A stretch of DNA of 64,000 nucleotides from an uncultured Candidatus Saccharibacteria bacterium. GTDB taxonomy: Bacteria; Patescibacteriota; Saccharimonadia; Saccharimonadales; Saccharimonadaceae. The stretch lies in the NCBI GenBank assembly GCA_947307225.1, contig CAMZIL010000002.1, positions 1-64,000 of the forward strand, in the 5' to 3' direction. Positions 60,686-64,000 of this stretch are shown here, one piece after another; the first letter of the stretch is position 1; every line of letters begins with the position of its first letter. The notes below the pieces were generated by a model. It was not told where the DNA came from. It did not search any database and worked only from the letters and a program-made list of their open reading frames with translations. The position numbers were made by a program, and so were the translations under genes.

Positions 60686-60775
60686 AAAAAAATGGTGAGT
60701 CCGGTTTCGATTTTCAATTCATTCAAATCTCGCCGTCCTCACATTTTTGCTTCGCAAAAAAATGGTGAGTCCGGT
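60686..60775. repeat. Direct repeat of the tRNA-Lys 3' end
   Basis: AAAAAAATGGTGAGTCCGGT occurs at 60686-60705 and again at 60756-60775, where it is the 3' end of tRNA-Lys. The copies are 70 bases apart. Confidence 0.85.
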
Positions 60776-60839
60776 GAGACTTGAACTCACGACACCCTGC
60801 TTAAAAGGCAGGTGCTCTAACCAGCTGAGCTACGGACCC
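60763..60839 (-). tRNA. tRNA-Lys (anticodon TTT)
   Basis: On the minus strand GGGTCCG pairs with CGGACTC (one G-U), then A and encoded CCA. The anticodon loop CTTTTAA gives TTT. The D-arm (TAGCTCAGCTGGTTAGAGC) and T-arm (GAGTTCAAGTCTC) are normal. Confidence 0.96.
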
Positions 60840-60857
60840 ATTTTTAAATACCTGTTT

Positions 60858-60886
60858 ATTATAGCGCTTCTGCTGCGTTTTTGCAA
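60858..60886 (-). promoter_or_regulatory. Promoter of tRNA-Lys
   Basis: Minus-strand TTGCAA (60881-60886), 17-base spacer, TATAAT (60858-60863). Confidence 0.8.
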
Positions 60887-60896
60887 GCGGGCATGA

Positions 60897-60921
60897 GAAA
60901 GGCGCCACTGGGGCGCCTTTC
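60897..60921 (-). terminator. Hairpin after the 60932 gene
   Basis: GAAAGGCGCC and GGCGCCTTTC form a perfect stem, but the T run is short; termination is likely, not certain. Confidence 0.55.
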
Positions 60922-60931
60922 GGGAATAAGT

Positions 60932-61387
60932 TTAGTTAAATTGAGACTTCAGTTGCTCGTAATAGAGTGCTTCTTTGATGAAGCACGTTCTCTTTTCCTT
61001 GCCGTCGTCAATGTAGACACTGGCAGACTTTTCTCCGACGAAATCCATAAGAGTTTCGATCAGATCATAGAAACCGCTCTCCCAGATGTCACAGAATGCC
61101 TGCCTACTGACGTTTCCGTCGTACTGACATTCGTTCATGATAGAAGTGATTTTGAGCGCGCAACGCTGTCCTATTCCGGGCTTGAAGGTGTATGCCGGTA
61201 CGACTTCGAGGGCGAGATGGAGATTTTCGCGATCGGTATTACCGTAGATGAAACCCATTACCTTATCGAACTTTTCATTTATGTCGACAAGCTCTTCTTT
61301 CTCGATTGAAATCGTAACCGTAGCTGAAACGATGGCATCCTTGGACTGATGTCCGCCCGGTGTATGATATCTCTTAAACTTTCCCAT
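60932..61387 (-). CDS. Unknown soluble protein
   Basis: A 151-residue protein with alternating strands and helices (AIVSATVTISIEKEELVDINEK, then NLHLALEVVPAYTFKPGIG and a helix with FYDLIETLMDF). It has three cysteines and no membrane helix. No family recognised. A conventional leader with AGGAGG and a good promoter precede it. Confidence 0.65.
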   Translation of the reverse strand: MGKFKRYHTPGGHQSKDAIVSATVTISIEKEELVDINEKFDKVMGFIYGNTDRENLHLALEVVPAYTFKPGIGQRCALKITSIMNECQYDGNVSRQAFCDIWESGFYDLIETLMDFVGEKSASVYIDDGKEKRTCFIKEALYYEQLKSQFN

Positions 61388-61449
61388 AATTTCCTCCTAT
61401 ACAAAGCATAGATTTAGCACCCGAGGGGGAGGCGCTAGCTTATCCTTTC

Positions 61450-61478
61450 ATTATATCATACATAAGCATTTTTGTCAA
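61450..61478 (-). promoter_or_regulatory. Promoter of the 60932 gene
   Basis: Minus-strand TTGACA (61473-61478), 17-base spacer containing GCTTATG, TATAAT (61450-61455). Confidence 0.8.
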
Positions 61479-61496
61479 GAAAGGGCACGATAATGC

Positions 61497-61525
61497 TTGT
61501 AATCAGCGGAGAAACGTGCTAAAAT
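61497..61525 (+). promoter_or_regulatory. Promoter of tRNA-Val
   Basis: TTGTAA (61497-61502), 17-base spacer, TGC-TAAAAT (61520-61525). Confidence 0.65.
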
Positions 61526-61536
61526 AAGTAAGTCTT

Positions 61537-61613
61537 GGGCGGTTAGCTCAGTTGGCTAGAGCGTATCTTTGACGTAGATAAGGTCATAGGTTCGAATCCT
61601 ATACCGCCCACCA
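61537..61613 (+). tRNA. tRNA-Val (anticodon GAC)
   Basis: GGGCGGT (61537-61543) pairs with ACCGCCC (61603-61609), then A and encoded CCA. Anticodon stem TATCT/AGATA encloses TTGACGT, giving GAC. Confidence 0.95.
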
Positions 61614-61628
61614 TTCTGAAGAGCTACA

Positions 61629-61650
61629 ATCGCCGATTTTGGCGTTTTTT
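61629..61650 (+). terminator. Terminator after tRNA-Val
   Basis: CGCC-GATTTT-GGCG with TTTTTT. The stretch 61651-61758 before typA is AT-rich without a gene. Confidence 0.75.
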
Positions 61651-61758
61651 CGTGCTTTACATAGCGTATATGTACGAAGAAAACACCAATTTCGACGATT
61701 TTATCTCTTTCAGAGTTGATAGGCATACCTAGAAAATAGGGCAAGAAAAGGGGCATAT

Positions 61759-63582
61759 ATGAACGATAAAAGTAAAATCAGAAATGTTGCTATTATTGCG
61801 CACGTCGACCACGGTAAGACGACGCTTGTTGATGCGCTTTTGAAACAGAGCAATACTTTCCGCGATAACCAGGCAGAGATGGCGCAGACTCTTATTATGG
61901 ACTCTGGCGATCAGGAGCATGAGCGCGGTATTACCATTACTGCAAAGCAGACTGCAGTCTATCATAACGGATATAAAATTAATATTATTGATACTCCGGG
62001 TCACGCCGATTTCTCCGGTGAGGTTGAGCGCACGCTCAATATGGCGGATGGCGTACTTTTGATTGTTGATGCCCAGGAAGGTCCAATGCCTCAGACAAAA
62101 TTCGTTCTCCAAAAGGCTTTGGAGCTCAATTTGACCCCTATTGTCGTTATTAATAAGATCGATAAGCCAGCTGCTCGCCTCGGTGAGGTTGAGGACGAGA
62201 TTGCTGATTTGTTCCTTGAGCTCGCAACGAATGAGGCTCAGCTCAAGTATCCTACCTATTACGCGATTGCACGCGATGGCAAGGCTGGTAAGACTCCAGA
62301 GCTCGATAATGATCTTCATGTGATTTTCGACGCAATTATTAACGAAATCCCAGAGCCACAGGTCGATACGGACGATTCTAAGGGTGCGCAGCTCCTCGTT
62401 GCGGCGCTCGCAGCGGATAGCTACCTCGGTAAATATGCGATTGGCAAGATTTTCCGCGGCAAGCTCAAAAAGAATGAGTCTGTGACCGTCATGAAGACGA
62501 ACGGCGAAACGATTCGCGGCAAGATTGATAGCCTCTATACTTATCGTGGCCTTGGCCGCGAGGAGACCAACGAGGCGATTGCTGGCGATATTGTTGCTTT
62601 GGCCGGTCTTGGTGCCGCGTCGATTGGCGATACGATTGCGACTGGCGATAACCCAGAGACTCTTCCTACGATTGAGCTCGAGGCGCCAACACTTTCGATT
62701 TACATTGGTCCAAACACTTCGCCGCTAAAAGGTCGCGAGGGCGAATTCACGACTTCTCGCCAGATTGGCGATCGCCTCCAGCGCGAGCTAGAGACGAACA
62801 TTGCGCTTCGTCTAGAGCCGCAGGGCCTCGGTTATAAGGTTTCTGGTCGCGGCGAGCTACATCTTTCTGTCCTTATTGAAACGATGCGCCGCGAGGGCTA
62901 TGAGCTCGAAGTTGGTCGCCCAGAGGTTGTCTACAAGATAGAAAATGGCGTCGAAATGGAGCCAGTTGAGGAACTTACGATTGAGGTTTCGCCAGAGTAT
63001 GTTGGTGCTGTTTCTCAGGAGCTTGGCGTTCGCAAAGCAGAGCTCGTTTCTCAGGAAATGACGACATCTGGCAGCACTCGCTTTGTTTACACGATTACTA
63101 CGGCCGCTTTGATCGGTCTTCGCAACAACTTGCTCACCGGTACGAAGGGTACGGCAATTATGAATACTTTGCCGAAGGGCTATCAGCCAGTCACTTCGCA
63201 CTATCAGCAGGAGCGCAATGGCGCGCTTGTGGCCTCTGAGGCCGGCCAGAGTACTGCCTACGCACTCGATGCAGCTCAGGCTCGTGGCGTCTTGTATATT
63301 CCGCCTCAGGTTGACGTATATATGGGCATGATTGTCGGTCTTTCGAAGAAAGACGAACTCGATATTAACGTTTGCCGCGAGAAGCAGCTTACGAACATGC
63401 GTACGCATGCATCCGACGGGGCAATTCAGCTCACTCCGCATACTCAGCTCAGTCTTGAGCAGTGCTTGGATTTCTTGATGGAAGATGAGCTTTTGGAAGT
63501 CACGCCAAAGTCTCTCCGCCTTCGCAAAAAGGAATTGAATCCGACTTTGCGCAAGCGCGCACGCAATCACGCACAGCAATAG
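61759..63582 (+). CDS. typA: Ribosome-associated GTPase TypA/BipA
   Basis: A translational GTPase that helps large-subunit assembly under stress. The 607-residue protein has the G1 motif AHVDHGKTTL (residues 14-23), G2 in HERGITITAK, G3 DTPGHADF, G4 NKIDKPAAR, domains II, III and V as in EF-G, and the TypA C-terminal domain (VTSHYQQERNGALVASEAGQ, then GVLYIPPQVDVYMGMIVG). Full length. A weak AAAAGGGG lies upstream. It is followed by a terminator. Confidence 0.96.
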   Translation: MNDKSKIRNVAIIAHVDHGKTTLVDALLKQSNTFRDNQAEMAQTLIMDSGDQEHERGITITAKQTAVYHNGYKINIIDTPGHADFSGEVERTLNMADGVLLIVDAQEGPMPQTKFVLQKALELNLTPIVVINKIDKPAARLGEVEDEIADLFLELATNEAQLKYPTYYAIARDGKAGKTPELDNDLHVIFDAIINEIPEPQVDTDDSKGAQLLVAALAADSYLGKYAIGKIFRGKLKKNESVTVMKTNGETIRGKIDSLYTYRGLGREETNEAIAGDIVALAGLGAASIGDTIATGDNPETLPTIELEAPTLSIYIGPNTSPLKGREGEFTTSRQIGDRLQRELETNIALRLEPQGLGYKVSGRGELHLSVLIETMRREGYELEVGRPEVVYKIENGVEMEPVEELTIEVSPEYVGAVSQELGVRKAELVSQEMTTSGSTRFVYTITTAALIGLRNNLLTGTKGTAIMNTLPKGYQPVTSHYQQERNGALVASEAGQSTAYALDAAQARGVLYIPPQVDVYMGMIVGLSKKDELDINVCREKQLTNMRTHASDGAIQLTPHTQLSLEQCLDFLMEDELLEVTPKSLRLRKKELNPTLRKRARNHAQQ

Positions 63583-63590
63583 AAAAAGGG

Positions 63591-63621
63591 AAAATTGAAC
63601 ACGAGAGTTGTTCAATTTTTT
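63591..63621 (+). terminator. Terminator after typA
   Basis: AAAATTGAAC and GTTCAATTTT with further T. Confidence 0.88.
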
Positions 63622-63705
63622 CTTTGCTTGAAAAATAACAGGGTAAAATGCATAATTATATGCGTAGAACAATTGGTTGCGCACTTATCGAAGGAGGTGA
63701 GCGCA

Positions 63706-64000
63706 TTGTTGGATCATTTAAACTTTGTTGCGTATTATCTGGCCGGATTAGTGGTAGGGATTATTAGCATTTCGCTACTTTATGCCTGCTTCACTTATTA
63801 CGGCTCGTATCGATGGTCGATCTGGTCGTCGAAGAAGTATCTGCTGTCCCATGGGCGCGGTTGTCGCGTAGAAGATAATCAGTACGCTATCCGCCATGAC
63901 AAGATACGGAGGGTGCTTTTCGTACCTCTGTTTACTATCTTTAGCTGCGCGGTAGGATTTCTTGCCCTTAAAGAGCCGGGCTCTAGATGGGGCCTGATTA
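63706..64000 (+). CDS. Partial membrane protein gene running off the window
   Basis: An open frame of 98 codons with no stop before the end of the window. The start is probably TTG at 63706, eight bases after AAGGAGG (63691-63697); no in-frame ATG is near. Two hydrophobic helices are visible, LAGLVVGIISISLLYACF and RVLFVPLFTIFSCAVGFLAL, separated by a basic, Trp/Tyr-rich loop. No family recognised from this fragment. Confidence 0.5.
   Translation, partial: MLDHLNFVAYYLAGLVVGIISISLLYACFTYYGSYRWSIWSSKKYLLSHGRGCRVEDNQYAIRHDKIRRVLFVPLFTIFSCAVGFLALKEPGSRWGLI

Overview
The window reads as a compact, gene-dense bacterial chromosome of moderate GC content that uses the standard code (TGA is a normal stop). 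The likely source is a member of the Candidate Phyla Radiation, most probably a Saccharibacteria (TM7) bacterium. This is an inference from the gene set: trimmed versions of housekeeping proteins (UvrC, Rel, DNA polymerase III delta), ftsA-ftsZ followed by nrdR, an archaeal/eukaryotic-type glycyl-tRNA synthetase, a T-box leader on ileS, many single-pass proteins with disordered cytoplasmic parts, and wall-anchored surface proteins with a sortase. I saw no insertion sequence, prophage, CRISPR array or replication origin.

Layout. 1-11 kb: housekeeping run with a winged-helix protein, recJ, S21, an adenylate-kinase family protein, methionine aminopeptidase, ftsA, ftsZ, nrdR, a thioredoxin-fold protein, an ATP-grasp ligase and T-box-controlled ileS. 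11-19.7 kb: surface region with a small unknown protein, a Gly/Pro/Asp-rich membrane protein, a Cys-rich wall-anchored protein (IPKTG-type tail), then, after rplU, a cluster of four exported proteins whose N-termini resemble SipW/TasA-type signal peptides, ending in a 663-residue adhesin with two InlB-type repeats. 19.7-33 kb: RseP- and CPBP-type membrane proteases, mutM, a short holA, rpmA, a Trm11-like methylase, a YbhN-like flippase, xseAB, a minimal histidine kinase/receiver pair, recO, glyS and rel. 33-44 kb: a dCMP deaminase, xthA, an NnrD-like protein, a pair of related CDP-alcohol phosphotransferase-type membrane proteins (one lacking the catalytic motif), an asparagine synthetase fused to an F420-ligase-like domain, and sortase. 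44-64 kb: a deoxyribosyltransferase-Maf fusion, a PEGA protein, pgi, a DsbA-like oxidoreductase, eno, short uvrC, secG, a membrane-anchored peptide-binding protein, four tRNAs in the 43.7-61.6 kb interval, and typA.

How it fits together. Division (ftsAZ), translation, DNA repair (recJ, mutM, xseAB, recO, xthA, uvrC) and nucleotide-pool cleaning (dCMP deaminase, deoxyribosyltransferase-Maf) sit beside an export and surface programme (secG, RseP, DsbA-like protein, sortase, adhesins), which would suit an organism that lives attached to a host cell. Two styles of gene start coexist. One has a Shine-Dalgarno sequence and a leader. The other has a -10 box exactly six bases before the ATG, implying leaderless mRNA; I count thirteen such genes.
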